A DNA stretch of 64,000 nt. It comes from Actinomadura luzonensis (lineage in GTDB: Bacteria; Actinomycetota; Actinomycetes; Streptosporangiales; Streptosporangiaceae). The notes under the pieces are model-generated. The model was not told where the DNA came from, did no database searches, and was given only the letters and a program-made list of their open reading frames with translations. Both the position numbers and the translations under genes were made by a program. The stretch is taken from assembly GCF_022664455.2 (NCBI RefSeq), contig NZ_JAKRKC020000001.1, forward strand, positions 1,116,001 to 1,180,000, written 5' to 3'. Shown piece after piece: positions 1 to 12,477 of the stretch. Positions within the stretch are counted from its first letter, which is position 1. Each line of letters starts with the position of its first letter.

Positions 1-391
1 CGATGCCGATGTCGGTGAGCCCGGGGATGGGCAGCGTGCGGGAGATGGACCCGGCCGCCATCACCAGCACGTCGTAGCCGATCTGGCGCGGCTCGCCCTC
101 GGGCGGCTGGAAGGTCACCACGCGGTCGCCGTGCTTGACCGTGGTGACCGTGCCGTTCAGGATGCGCACCTTCGGCAGGACCCGCCGCAGCGGCGCCACC
201 AGGTGCCGCGGCGAGAGGTTGCCGGCCGCCGCCTCCGGCAGGAACGGCTGGTACGTCATGTAGGACTGGGGGTCGATGATCGTGACGCTCACCTCGCCGC
301 CGCGCAGCTCGCGAGAGAGCTTGCGCTGCAGCCGGAGCGCCGTGTAGAGGCCGACGTATCCGCCGCCGACGATGAGCACGTGCTTGTTCAT
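1..391 (-). CDS. ndh: Type II NADH dehydrogenase-like FAD/NAD(P) oxidoreductase (partial, N-terminal part)
   Basis: This gene starts at the ATG ending at 391 and runs off the left edge, so only about 130 N-terminal residues are visible. The protein opens MNKHVLIVGGGYVGLYTAL, the dinucleotide-binding GxGxxG fold that binds FAD. It continues with the typical NDH-2 segment containing YMTYQPFLPEAAAG and RHLVAPLRRVLP. Enzymes of this family pass electrons from NADH to menaquinone at the inner face of the membrane without pumping protons. A perfect Rex-type palindrome lies about 25 bp upstream, which supports the NADH assignment over other FAD oxidoreductases. The C-terminal half and any membrane anchor cannot be judged. 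Confidence 0.85.
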   Translation of the reverse strand, partial: MNKHVLIVGGGYVGLYTALRLQRKLSRELRGGEVSVTIIDPQSYMTYQPFLPEAAAGNLSPRHLVAPLRRVLPKVRILNGTVTTVKHGDRVVTFQPPEGEPRQIGYDVLVMAAGSISRTLPIPGLTDIGI

Positions 392-414
392 CCTGAGGCC
401 CCATCCCTCGTGGT

Positions 415-436
415 GCTTGTGAAAGCATTCACAAGC
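415..436. promoter_or_regulatory. Predicted Rex operator (NADH/NAD+ redox repressor site)
   Basis: The sequence GCTTGTGAA, four bases (AGCA), TTCACAAGC is a perfect 9-bp inverted repeat. It contains TTGTGAA-N4-TTCACAA, the known Rex operator form. It lies 24 bp upstream of the NDH-2 start codon, where a bound repressor would block transcription. In Streptomyces coelicolor, Rex represses respiratory genes when NADH is high. That the site acts here is inferred from sequence and context. Confidence 0.75.
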
Positions 437-484
437 CTACGTCAGGGGCTCCCGCCGAATCCAACCCGGGCATGGTGGGACGCG

Positions 485-1294
485 TCACACAGCCAGTGAC
501 CTGGCCCTGAGGAAGATGTCGTCCAGCATCCGGGCGGTGACGCGGCCGGTGAAGGTGTTCTGCTGGCTCGGGTGGTAGCAGCCGAGCAACGTGACGGGCG
601 CGCCCCCGTGCCGGACCTCGACCTCGGCGCCGTGCCCGAACGGCGGGCGGCTGCGCGGCAGCTCGTAGCCCGCCTCCCGCAGCGCCGGCCACATGGCCTG
701 CCAGGCGTAGCCGCCGAGCGCCACCACCACCCGGGCGTGCGGCGCGACCATCGCCAGCTCCCTGGCCATCCACGGGAAGCAGGCCGCCTTCTCCTCCGGC
801 GTCGGCTTGTTCGCCGGGGGCGCGCAGCGGACCGAGGCCACCACGCGGGTGCCGATGAGCCGCTGGCCGTCGCCCGCGTACGTGCTGGTCTCCTGGGCCG
901 CCAGCCCGGCGCGGTGCAGCGAGGCGAACAGCCAGTCGCCGCTGCGGTCGCCGGTGAAGATGCGGCCGGTCCTGTTGCCGCCGTGCGCGGCCGGCGCGAG
1001 CCCCACCAGCACGATCCGCGGCTCCTCCGCGCCCCAGCCGGGGACGGGGCGGCCCCAGTACGTCTCGCCGGCGAACGCCCGCCGCTTGACCGTGGCGACC
1101 TGCTCCCGCCACTCCACCAGCCGCGGGCACGCCCGGCAGACCGACTGCCTGGCCGTCAGCTCCGCCAGGGTGGCGCTGCCGTCGGCCAGGCGGCGCACGT
1201 CGGCGGGGTCGTGCGCGACGGGGGTCTCGGCGGTGGCGGGGTCACCGGGCCAGCCGGTGCCGGGCGGTACGGAACTCATGACACGAATGCTCAC
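485..1294 (-). CDS. udgB: Family 5 uracil-DNA glycosylase (UdgB-like)
   Basis: The protein removes uracil, and probably other deaminated bases, from DNA in base excision repair. The first active-site motif reads [14 protein letters not shown] near residue 104, with the family 5 alanine where family 1 enzymes have a catalytic Asp/Asn. The second motif is [13 protein letters not shown] near residue 240. An N-terminal CRACP pair and further cysteines fit the Fe-S cluster of this family. The GTG at 1294 is the outer start and the ATG at 1279 is an equally possible one; neither has a strong ribosome site. High-GC actinobacteria rely on such enzymes because cytosine deamination is frequent. The gene stands alone, after the terminator of the next upstream gene. 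Confidence 0.88.
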   Translation of the reverse strand: MSIRVMSSVPPGTGWPGDPATAETPVAHDPADVRRLADGSATLAELTARQSVCRACPRLVEWREQVATVKRRAFAGETYWGRPVPGWGAEEPRIVLVGLAPAAHGGNRTGRIFTGDRSGDWLFASLHRAGLAAQETSTYAGDGQRLIGTRVVASVRCAPPANKPTPEEKAACFPWMARELAMVAPHARVVVALGGYAWQAMWPALREAGYELPRSRPPFGHGAEVEVRHGGAPVTLLGCYHPSQQNTFTGRVTARMLDDIFLRARSLAV

Positions 1295-1298
1295 ACAT

Positions 1299-1338
1299 GA
1301 GGAACCGGGTGGCGCACGAGGCGGCCACCCGGTTGCTC
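1299..1338 (-). terminator. Terminator hairpin after the secreted repeat protein
   Basis: AACCGGGTGGC (1303-1313) and GCCACCCGGTT (1324-1334) form a perfect 11-bp stem with a 10-base loop, extended by GAG/CTC outside one mismatch. It lies just past the stop of the minus-strand gene ending at 1357 and before udgB. It has no U-tract, as is usual in actinobacteria. Confidence 0.6.
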
Positions 1339-1356
1339 AGCGGATCGGACCAGGCG

Positions 1357-2520
1357 TCACGCCTTGGTGTCGGCCGTGGCCGTCGGCGTCCCGGACGGGG
1401 CCGGGGTCGCCGGAGCCTGCGTGGTCACGACCTTGCAGGCGGCGTACGTCTGCGAGATCGAGTCCGTGTTGTGCGGGCCGCTCACCGTCAGCCTGACGGT
1501 GCCGCCCTTGGTCGCCTCACCCGTCAGCGCGCTGTCGGGCAGGTCCACGGTCCGGGCGCCGGAGCCGCGGAAGTACGACTCGCCCTTCAGGACCGAGACG
1601 CCGTTCACCTCCCACGTCCAGGCGACCCTGCCGGGGCCGGTCGTGGCGACGGTGGCGTGCGCGCCGACCTTGCAGCCGTCGTGGTTGGTGCCGGTCACCA
1701 GACCGGACACCGAGACCTTGGTGACGGGAGCGGGGGCCGGCTCCTTGCACCAGACCTTGTAGTAGGCCCGGTTGGAGGAGGCGCCGTCACGGCCGAGGAT
1801 CTGGAGCTGCGCCCAGCCGCGCTGGCTCTCGCGCGGCGAGAGGCCGAAGCCGACCCGGGCCGCGTGCCGGACCTTGATCTTGCCGTAGTCGACCGTGTCG
1901 CCGTTGAGGACCCAGCGGTACCTGACCCAGGTGGGCCGGTCGGCCTTGATCAGGCCGCCGAAGCTGATCTTGTCACCCGGGGTGCAGACGCCGACGTAGG
2001 AGTCGGGGCTGGCCCAGGCGCGGGCCGACACCGACGGGGACTGCGGCAGGTGGATGTCGACGTTCGGCTCTTCCGCCGGCTTGTCACAGGAGACGGAGAA
2101 GTAGCCCTTCTTGGAGGTGTACTTCTTCGGACCGAGGACCTGAACGGCCTCCCAGCCCTTGACGTCCTCCTTGAAGGTGATCGACTGCCTGACGGTGACC
2201 GTCTTGGTGCCGTGGCCCTTGAGCTTGACCACGGCGACCTTGCTCCTGGAGCCGTCGCCGTGCAGCCAGCGGTAGGCCAGCTCGGTCTTGCCCTTGACGG
2301 ACACCTTGATCTTCGCCGAGAAGCTGACCTTGACGGGGCAGTCGCCCTCGTACGAGCCCGGCTTGGCCTTGGGCGCGGTGGCCGAGACCTTGACGCCGGA
2401 CTTGGTGGTCGTGGAGGCCTGCGCGGGCCCGGCCGCCAGGCCCGCGGTCAGGGCGGCCAGCACCGCGGCGGACGCCCCGAAGGCCGCCGCCCTGCGAGCG
2501 GCTAACCCAGAGAACTTCAT
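1357..2520 (-). CDS. Secreted protein with three Ig-like disulfide repeats, function unknown
   Basis: I chose the ATG at 2520 because a basic stretch (MKFSGLAARRAAAFG), a hydrophobic core and an AxA-type cleavage site (GPAQAS) follow it directly, with GGAG upstream. The mature part holds three successive domains of about 100 residues, each with one Cys near its start and one at its end: GDCPVKV/VSCDKP, GVCTPGD/VWCKEP and DGCKVGA/AACKVV. Each has W/Y-rich beta patterns such as YRWLHG, YRWVLNG and WTWEVNG, so they look like duplicated Ig-like folds, each closed by a disulfide. A Thr/Pro-rich tail follows. No catalytic motif, LPXTG or membrane anchor is seen. It may be a secreted or wall-associated binding protein, but the function is unknown. 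Confidence 0.7.
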   Translation of the reverse strand: MKFSGLAARRAAAFGASAAVLAALTAGLAAGPAQASTTTKSGVKVSATAPKAKPGSYEGDCPVKVSFSAKIKVSVKGKTELAYRWLHGDGSRSKVAVVKLKGHGTKTVTVRQSITFKEDVKGWEAVQVLGPKKYTSKKGYFSVSCDKPAEEPNVDIHLPQSPSVSARAWASPDSYVGVCTPGDKISFGGLIKADRPTWVRYRWVLNGDTVDYGKIKVRHAARVGFGLSPRESQRGWAQLQILGRDGASSNRAYYKVWCKEPAPAPVTKVSVSGLVTGTNHDGCKVGAHATVATTGPGRVAWTWEVNGVSVLKGESYFRGSGARTVDLPDSALTGEATKGGTVRLTVSGPHNTDSISQTYAACKVVTTQAPATPAPSGTPTATADTKA

Positions 2521-2640
2521 GGTGAGAGTGCTCCATTCCGTGTGAGGGAAAAGGACGCGCTCGGGAACGGTCGCCACGCCGGCACCTTCCGTGCACAGCA
2601 ATATGGCAAAGCCCCCGTAATGCCCCTTTACCTAAGCACA

Positions 2641-2668
2641 ATTATGATTGCACACTCAACACAGGCAA
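2641..2668 (-). promoter_or_regulatory. Candidate sigma-70-type promoter for the secreted protein
   Basis: On the minus strand TTGCCT (2663-2668) and CATAAT (2641-2646) are separated by 16 bp in an unusually AT-rich intergenic stretch. They lie about 120 bp upstream of the start at 2520. The assignment rests on consensus resemblance only. Confidence 0.4.
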
Positions 2669-2697
2669 AGATCGTAAATGTCCGTATACCGCCGTAT

Positions 2698-3645
2698 CTA
2701 TCGGGCGAGCGACCAGGCGATACCGTCCAGGATGTCGTGCTCACTCACCACGACCTGCGAGAACGCGAAACGGCGCACGATCCGGTCCAGAATCAGCGAA
2801 CCCGCCCCGATGACGTCCACCCGTCCCGGATGCATCACCGGCAGCGCCGCGCGCTCACCATGCGTCATCGCCAGCAGCCGCCGCGTCACCTCGTGCACCT
2901 GCTCGGCGGAAATACGGGAATGGTGAATGCGCTCCGGCTCGTACGCCGGCAGGTCGAGCGCGATGCCCGCGACCGTCGTCACCGAACCGGCCAGGCCCAC
3001 CAGCGTGTGGGCGCGGCGCACCGGCACCTCCGACTCCACCCGGTCCAGCGCGGCCTCGATGTCGGCCACCACGGCCTCCAGCGCCTCCGCCGGCGGGGGG
3101 TCGCCCGCGTCCTTGAGGTGGCGCTCGGTCAGCCGCACGCAGCCGATGTCGACCGACAGCGCCGACTCGGCGTGCTCGGAGCCCACGACGAACTCGGTGG
3201 ACCCGCCGCCGATGTCCACCACCAGGTACGGCGGCAGCGGCCCCTGCGGCACCTCGGTCTCCGGCGACAGCCGGACCAGGCCCTTGGTCGCCCCGGAGAA
3301 CGACAGCTCGGCCTCCTCCGACCCCGACACGACCTCCGGCTCGACGCCGAAGATCTCGCGCACCCCGGCCACGAAGTCGGCCCGGTTCTCGGCGTCCCTG
3401 GTCGCGCTGGTCGCCACGACGCGGGTCGCGCTCGCGCCGTGCCGGTCGATCAGCTCCCGGTAGGCCCGCATGGCCTTGAACGTGCGCTCCAGCGCGTCGG
3501 GGGCGAGCCGGCCGGTCCGGTCGACGCCCTGCCCCAGGCGGACGATCTCCATCCGCCGCTCGACGTCGTCGATGAGCTCGTCGCCGACGTCCGCGATGAG
3601 CAGACGCACGGAATTGGTGCCGCAGTCGACGGCGGCTACACGCAT
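2698..3645 (-). CDS. ppx: Exopolyphosphatase / pppGpp phosphohydrolase family (Ppx/GppA)
   Basis: The 315-residue protein has the ASKHA-fold phosphate loop at its start (AAVDCGTNSVRLLIADV) and the second loop VVDIGGGSTEFVVG near residue 143. These are the defining motifs of Ppx/GppA phosphatases, which release phosphate from the end of polyphosphate and in some cases act on pppGpp. Its length matches the short actinobacterial form, which lacks the C-terminal HD domain of E. coli Ppx. The start overlaps the DUF501 gene by 10 bp, so the two are translationally coupled. The same order (eno, FtsB-like, DUF501, ppx) is found in Mycobacterium. A polyphosphate kinase is encoded elsewhere in this window, at 36996. 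Confidence 0.92.
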   Translation of the reverse strand: MRVAAVDCGTNSVRLLIADVGDELIDDVERRMEIVRLGQGVDRTGRLAPDALERTFKAMRAYRELIDRHGASATRVVATSATRDAENRADFVAGVREIFGVEPEVVSGSEEAELSFSGATKGLVRLSPETEVPQGPLPPYLVVDIGGGSTEFVVGSEHAESALSVDIGCVRLTERHLKDAGDPPPAEALEAVVADIEAALDRVESEVPVRRAHTLVGLAGSVTTVAGIALDLPAYEPERIHHSRISAEQVHEVTRRLLAMTHGERAALPVMHPGRVDVIGAGSLILDRIVRRFAFSQVVVSEHDILDGIAWSLAR

Positions 3646-4127
3646 GGTCCGTCACTCCACCACTCGGGGAGGGCATCCAGCGCCTCCCGGCCGATCGGGT
3701 TGGCACCGGGCACCGCCAGCTCGTGCGCGACGAGCGCGTGCAGGCACTTGACCCGCTTCGGCATGCCTCCGGTGCTCTGCATGTCACGCGGGAGCGGCTC
3801 CAGGCCCTCCTCCTCGGCCGCCGCGTCGCGCCTGCGCACGTAGTCGTCGTGCGCGGCCTGGTAGGCGGCGGCCAGCTCGGGGTCGGCGCCGAGCCTGGCC
3901 TGCAGGTCGCGCATCAGGCCGGAGCCCTCCAGCGTGCCGATGGCCGAGGCCGCCTTCGGGCAGGTCAGGTAGTACAGGGTCGGGAAGGGCGAGCCGTCGG
4001 GCAGCCGCGGCGCGGTCTCCACCACGTCGGGATTGCCGCACGGGCAGCGGTGCGCCACGGCGCGGAGGCCCCGGGGCGGGCGGCCGAGCTGCTGCCGCAC
4101 CACCTCGACGTCTTTACTGTCCAACAC
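3636..4127 (-). CDS. DUF501 family protein
   Basis: The 163-residue protein matches the DUF501 family, which is nearly universal in actinobacteria and always sits next to eno, the FtsB-like gene and ppx. Visible features are RCPCGNPDVVETAPRLPDG with a CxC pair, the strongly conserved FPTLYYLTCPKAASAIG segment, and the late block GGMPKRVKCLHALVAHELA. The conserved Cys and His residues suggest metal or nucleotide handling, but the biochemical role is not known. The gene overlaps both the FtsB-like gene upstream (14 bp) and ppx downstream (10 bp), so the three are probably one transcript. Confidence 0.88.
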   Translation of the reverse strand: MLDSKDVEVVRQQLGRPPRGLRAVAHRCPCGNPDVVETAPRLPDGSPFPTLYYLTCPKAASAIGTLEGSGLMRDLQARLGADPELAAAYQAAHDDYVRRRDAAAEEEGLEPLPRDMQSTGGMPKRVKCLHALVAHELAVPGANPIGREALDALPEWWSDGPCV

Positions 4128-4725
4128 TTTCCTTAGTCGTCGTGGGCGTCGCCGCCGGCGTCGCGGGAGGCGTCGCCTTCGGTGTCGCCTTCGGTGTCGC
4201 CGCCGGCCGGGCCGTGGGCTTGGGCTTGCCGGTGGGGCCGGCGGTGGGGCCCGTGGTCGAGCCCGTGGTCGAGCCCGTGGTCGAGCCCGGGGTGGGGCCC
4301 GTGGCGGGCCGCTCGGCGGGGCCCGTGACGGCCCTGCGCCCGGTGCCCTTGTCGGCGGCCTCCACCGACTCCCAGAGCGTCTGGTACCACGGCGGCACCT
4401 GCGCGGGCTCCTTCACGCTCGCCCGCCGCACGCTCTGCTCCGGCTCCATCACGACGAAGCACCTCTCGCCGGGACCGCAGTAATGCAGCCGCTCCTTCGC
4501 CGTCCTCTTGATCCAGTTGGGATCGTTGGCCTGCCGGTCCCGGGCCAGCAGCGCCTGTTTCTCCGCCTCGACCCTGGCCTTCTCCGCGCGCAGCTCGGAG
4601 ATGCTGCGGCGCAGGCTGATGTACTCGCGCACAGGGTAGGCCAGGCTCATCGCGATCGCGCACACCACGACGGCCAGGATGGCGGCCCGCCCGGTGAGCT
4701 GCGGCCTCTTCGCCACTTGCTGCAC
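4114..4725 (-). CDS. FtsB/DivIC-like septum formation initiator protein
   Basis: This is a short bitopic cell-division protein. One membrane segment lies at about residues 15-34 (AAILAVVVCAIAMSLAYPV), followed by a coiled coil at about 36-63 (RSISELRAEKARVEAEKQAL) and the family block DPNWIKRTAKERLHYC. Family members bridge FtsL/FtsQ and peptidoglycan synthesis at the septum. The last 80 residues are a Pro/Thr/Gly-rich low-complexity tail, partly made by a 12-bp DNA repeat. A tail of this kind is not part of the core family and probably spans the wall or acts as a spacer. A strong hairpin separates the gene from eno upstream. Confidence 0.85.
   Translation of the reverse strand: MQQVAKRPQLTGRAAILAVVVCAIAMSLAYPVREYISLRRSISELRAEKARVEAEKQALLARDRQANDPNWIKRTAKERLHYCGPGERCFVVMEPEQSVRRASVKEPAQVPPWYQTLWESVEAADKGTGRRAVTGPAERPATGPTPGSTTGSTTGSTTGPTAGPTGKPKPTARPAATPKATPKATPPATPAATPTTTKESVGQ
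4251..4286. repeat. Three 12-bp tandem repeats in the FtsB-like tail
   Basis: The unit ccgtggtcgagc is repeated exactly three times. On the coding (minus) strand it gives a period of four residues (GSTT). Diverged copies flank it, which points to recent slippage growth of the extracytoplasmic tail. Confidence 0.85.
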
Positions 4726-4734
4726 ACACCCCCT

Positions 4735-4785
4735 CGGGAAAACGGCCCGCGCTGTCTGAACGGGGTCACCGCGGGCCGTTACCCG
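4735..4785 (-). terminator. Terminator or attenuator hairpin between eno and the FtsB-like gene
   Basis: AACGGCCCGCG (4741-4751) pairs perfectly with CGCGGGCCGTT (4770-4780), and CGGG/CCCG extend the stem. It lies directly after the eno stop codon. Highly expressed enolase transcripts would end here in part, lowering expression of the division gene downstream. Confidence 0.7.
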
Positions 4786-4788
4786 AAA

Positions 4789-6144
<1,356 letters not shown>

Positions 6145-7074
6145 TCAGCGGCTCTCCCACGCCCGCACCCGGTCGCGGTAGGCCCGGGCCGCCGCCCGCA
6201 GCTCCGCCTCGGCGTCGAGCCCCGCCTCCGCGGCCCTGCGCACCAGGTCGAACAGCTCCCGCGCCACGCCCTGCCCGACCCCGGCCGCCAGCGCCTCGGG
6301 CGCGCCGGCCCGCTCGGCGCGGCGGACGAGCTGGGCGGCCAGCGACAACGCCGGCTGCCCCATGGGGACGCCGTCGAGCGCCGACTCGCGCCCCTTGGCG
6401 GCCCGCTCGGCCGCCTTGATGGCCTCCCAGTTGTCGTTGACCTCGTCGGCGCTCTCGGCCCGCACCGAGCCGAACACGTGCGGGTGCCTGCGCACCAGCT
6501 TGTCCACGATGCCGGCCGCCACGTCGTCCATGTCGAAGCCCTCGGCCACCCGGGCGTGGAAGACCACCTGGAGCAGCAGGTCGCCCAGCTCCTCGCGGAG
6601 CGCCGCGTAGTCGCCCTGCTCGATGGTCTCCAGCACCTCGTACGCCTCTTCGAGCAGGTACGGCACCAGCGACTCGTGCGTCTGCTTGCGGTCCCAAGGG
6701 CACTCGGCGCGCAGCCGGTCCATGACCGCGACCAGGTCGAGCACCCGCGCGCCGGGCAGGTCGTACGAGCCCGGCACGACCTCGATCAGCGGCGGGTCGG
6801 CCATCGCCACGGCGGCGTGCCCGACCGCCCGCATGAACTCCTCCTCGTCGTCGCCGGCCAGCCACACCACGGTCTCGGTGACCGCCCGCGCGGCGAGCCC
6901 CGCCGGGTCGGGTTCGACGACCTCGGCCGCGATCCCGGCCTCGGCCAGGTAGGGAAGCTGCGGGTGCGCCGCCGCCCCGGTCAGCACGGGACCGGAGCGC
7001 AGCGCCTGCCAGGCCTGGTGGCTCAGCAGCCCGGGGGCGACCCTGGGCGAGGTGGTGACGACGACGAGCGGCAC
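6145..7074 (-). CDS. mazG: MazG-type nucleoside triphosphate pyrophosphohydrolase
   Basis: The MazG domain starts near residue 117 with RLRAECPWDRKQTHESLVPY, followed by LLEEAYEVLETIEQGD and LREELGDLLLQVVFHARVAEG. These helices carry the acidic EExxE and ExxD residues that hold Mg2+. The enzyme hydrolyses abnormal or excess NTPs to NMP and pyrophosphate. As in mycobacteria, an extra N-terminal region of about 110 residues, resembling a reduced nucleotide-binding module, precedes a single MazG domain. Four bases separate it from the SurA-like lipoprotein gene upstream. The mfd, lipoprotein, mazG, eno neighbourhood is conserved. Confidence 0.93.
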   Translation of the reverse strand: MPLVVVTTSPRVAPGLLSHQAWQALRSGPVLTGAAAHPQLPYLAEAGIAAEVVEPDPAGLAARAVTETVVWLAGDDEEEFMRAVGHAAVAMADPPLIEVVPGSYDLPGARVLDLVAVMDRLRAECPWDRKQTHESLVPYLLEEAYEVLETIEQGDYAALREELGDLLLQVVFHARVAEGFDMDDVAAGIVDKLVRRHPHVFGSVRAESADEVNDNWEAIKAAERAAKGRESALDGVPMGQPALSLAAQLVRRAERAGAPEALAAGVGQGVARELFDLVRRAAEAGLDAEAELRAAARAYRDRVRAWESR

Positions 7075-7077
7075 CGG

Positions 7078-7680
7078 CTAGCCCTGCGCCGTCTGCTGCG
7101 GGGTGGCCGCCGGCTTGCCGAAGCGGCCCGGGTCGATGAACGGCCCCGGGTTCTCCTGCGTGCGCTGCGGGTTGAGCGCGCCGTAACGCGGGTTGATCAC
7201 CGGCTTGACGGAGTTGAACTCCTGGGCCAGCCGCTGGTTGCCGCTCTCCCCGCCGAACTGCTGCTGCAGCTTGCTCAGCCCGACCATCGCCCGCCCGTAG
7301 TCGCGGGCGTCGGACGGCACCACGCCCTGCGACAGCAGGTTGATCTCGGCCGACTGGAACTGGCCGGGGTCCTTGATCGCGGCGTCGATCTCCGTCTCGC
7401 TGACCTGCACCTTGTAGCGGTCGAGCAACTGCTCGGTGATGGCCACGTTGAGCAGGCGCTGCAGCACGACGTGGCTGACCGGCACCCCGCCGAGGTCCGC
7501 CTCGCTGAGGTTGTTCCTCTTGAGCGCCGCCTTGTACGCCTCCGCGTCCGCATTGACCTCGCTGACCGTGATGCGCTGGTCGCCGACCACGGCAGCGGCC
7601 CCGATGTGGGAGGGGGAAGAGCAGGCGGTCAGGGCCAGGCCCGCCGCGGCGGCGGCCACCGCCACTCGTATCGACTTCAC
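7078..7680 (-). CDS. SurA N-terminal-like lipoprotein (putative peptidyl-prolyl chaperone)
   Basis: The protein starts with a lipoprotein signal (MKSIRVAVAAAAAGLALTAC) whose lipobox Cys is residue 20, so it is probably lipid-anchored outside the membrane. The next 110 residues look like the helical SurA N-terminal chaperone domain: a short beta strand VVGDQRITVSEVN, then VVLQRLLNVAITEQLLDRY and VSETEIDAA. No PPIase domain follows, so the name reflects fold rather than activity. It ends in a Pro/Gln-rich tail. It lies between mfd and mazG, close on both sides, where Mycobacterium also has a lipoprotein gene. Confidence 0.75.
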   Translation of the reverse strand: MKSIRVAVAAAAAGLALTACSSPSHIGAAAVVGDQRITVSEVNADAEAYKAALKRNNLSEADLGGVPVSHVVLQRLLNVAITEQLLDRYKVQVSETEIDAAIKDPGQFQSAEINLLSQGVVPSDARDYGRAMVGLSKLQQQFGGESGNQRLAQEFNSVKPVINPRYGALNPQRTQENPGPFIDPGRFGKPAATPQQTAQG

Positions 7681-7710
7681 ATGCGTCCCTTTCCGACCGA
7701 AAAACCGCCG

Positions 7711-11199
<3,489 letters not shown>

Positions 11200-11235
11200 C
11201 AGATACGCCCACAGCCCCACGACGGCATCACGATT

Positions 11236-11263
11236 ACCCCCGGCCTTGCCAGGTCTCGGGGGT
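11236..11263 (-). terminator. Probable terminator between the cupin gene and mfd
   Basis: ACCCCCG (11236-11242) and CGGGGGT (11257-11263) form a 7-bp GC-only stem around a 14-base loop, just past the stop of the minus-strand cupin gene. Confidence 0.4.
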
Positions 11264-11292
11264 GTGCTTCCCAGACTACTCGCCGCCAGGCC

Positions 11293-11655
11293 TCAGCCGA
11301 CGCGGTAACCAGGTACGGAGGGCCAGCGCACGGTCAGCACGGTGGACGGCTCCTCGGCCCGCCAGGAGTGGTCGACGCCCTTGCCCCACACCACGTAGTC
11401 GCCCGGCTCGGCCAGCAGCACGCTGCGACCGGGCAGCTCGACCCGGAACCGCCCGCTGATCAGCACGAGCAGGGCGGTGCGGGCCTCGCCGCGCACCCAG
11501 TGCGCCCGTTCCTCGCCGGGCGGGTGGACGCCCCACTTGATCTCGACCTCTTCGCTGTGCCGGGGGTCGCCGGGCGGTTTGAAGTGGCCGAGCAGCCACC
11601 CGCGGTCGCCCGCGGCGTCGACGCCGGCGTTCCCCACGTAGATTTGGTCGCTCAC
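11293..11655 (-). CDS. Small single-domain cupin protein
   Basis: The 120-residue protein is one beta-barrel cupin domain. The two cupin motifs are visible as GVHPPGEERAHWV and GDYVVWGKGVDHSWRAEEP, with an ALLVLISGRFRVELPG strand between them. His residues at the usual metal positions are present (AHW and DHSW). Such proteins bind small ligands or act as sugar or signal-binding enzymes, and no specific substrate can be read from the sequence. It is transcribed away from the methyltransferase gene at 11718, with a 62-bp divergent promoter region between them. Confidence 0.7.
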   Translation of the reverse strand: MSDQIYVGNAGVDAAGDRGWLLGHFKPPGDPRHSEEVEIKWGVHPPGEERAHWVRGEARTALLVLISGRFRVELPGRSVLLAEPGDYVVWGKGVDHSWRAEEPSTVLTVRWPSVPGYRVG

Positions 11656-11682
11656 GGGCCAGGACGCTAGCAGGGATATGCG

Positions 11683-11710
11683 TTACCAATACCGATCAGA
11701 TGACTACGCT
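11683..11710 (+). promoter_or_regulatory. Candidate promoter of a leaderless methyltransferase mRNA
   Basis: TTACCA (11683-11688) and TACGCT (11705-11710) are separated by 16 bp. The -10-like element ends seven bases before the ATG at 11718, so transcription would begin at or next to the start codon. Confidence 0.45.
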
Positions 11711-11717
11711 AGGTCAC

Positions 11718-12437
11718 ATGTCTGAGGTGCGCTCGGTCGCCCAGCGAGGCGATCTCTTCGATCAGCGGGTCCGCGAGCTCTGGAGCGGCCAGTTCGGCAG
11801 ACGGCTCGACGTGCTGGTCGCCGGCTGCGCCCACGACGAGCCACTGGCGCTGGAGCGGATCGAGACCAGGTCCGTCGGCGTCGACGAGGACCACCCGGCC
11901 GTCCGCGCGGTGCTGGAGGAGCGGGCCGACCTCGTGTCCTGGTCGCTCGGCGACCTGCGCGGCGTGCCGCTGGCACCCAGGGCCTACGACCTGATCCAGC
12001 TGTCGTTCCTGCTGGAGCGCGTCAGGCACGCCGAGCTCGTCCTCGACCGGCTGCTGCAGTCGCTGCGGCCGGGCGGGCTGGTGCTGCTGCGCATGCGCGA
12101 CCGCAGGTCGGCGTACGGGCTGCTGGACCGCGTCACGCCGTCGTGGGTGCGCCGGGCGCTGTGGCGCGCGGTCGTCAGGAAGGGCACGCCGGGGCCGCTG
12201 CCCGCCGTGTACGAGCCGCTGGCCTCCGCCGACGGCATGCACGCGTTCTGCCTGAGCCGCGGCCTGATGATCATCGACGAGGAGCGGCGGGCGAGCGGCC
12301 CGGCCCGCGCGGGCTGGCTGGGGCGCGCGGCGATCGCCGTGATGTCCCGGCTGACCAGCGGGCGCTACCCCGCCTCGCACGACGAGGTCACCATGGTCAT
12401 CAGGAAGCCGCAGCATCACTTCGCCAGAGTGCTCTAG
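11718..12437 (+). CDS. Class I SAM-dependent methyltransferase-like protein
   Basis: The start at ATG 11718 gives 239 residues. The fold is that of class I methyltransferases: a first strand LDVLVAGCAHDEP in the SAM motif I position (the glycine-rich loop is reduced), TRSVGVDEDHPAVRA for the acidic loop, LGDLRGVPLAPRAYDLIQLS for motif III-IV, and LLQSLRPGGLVLLRMRD for motif V. The second half (DRVTPSWVRRALWRAVVRKG) is basic. The substrate is unknown. The weak motif I and its position beside the sulfate and polysaccharide genes leave open a role in glycan modification, but nothing in the sequence proves that. The mRNA may be leaderless. Confidence 0.65.
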   Translation: MSEVRSVAQRGDLFDQRVRELWSGQFGRRLDVLVAGCAHDEPLALERIETRSVGVDEDHPAVRAVLEERADLVSWSLGDLRGVPLAPRAYDLIQLSFLLERVRHAELVLDRLLQSLRPGGLVLLRMRDRRSAYGLLDRVTPSWVRRALWRAVVRKGTPGPLPAVYEPLASADGMHAFCLSRGLMIIDEERRASGPARAGWLGRAAIAVMSRLTSGRYPASHDEVTMVIRKPQHHFARVL

Positions 12438-12477
12438 CGGCATAACCGGATGAGTCGGTACACTCGTTTCCTACCAA

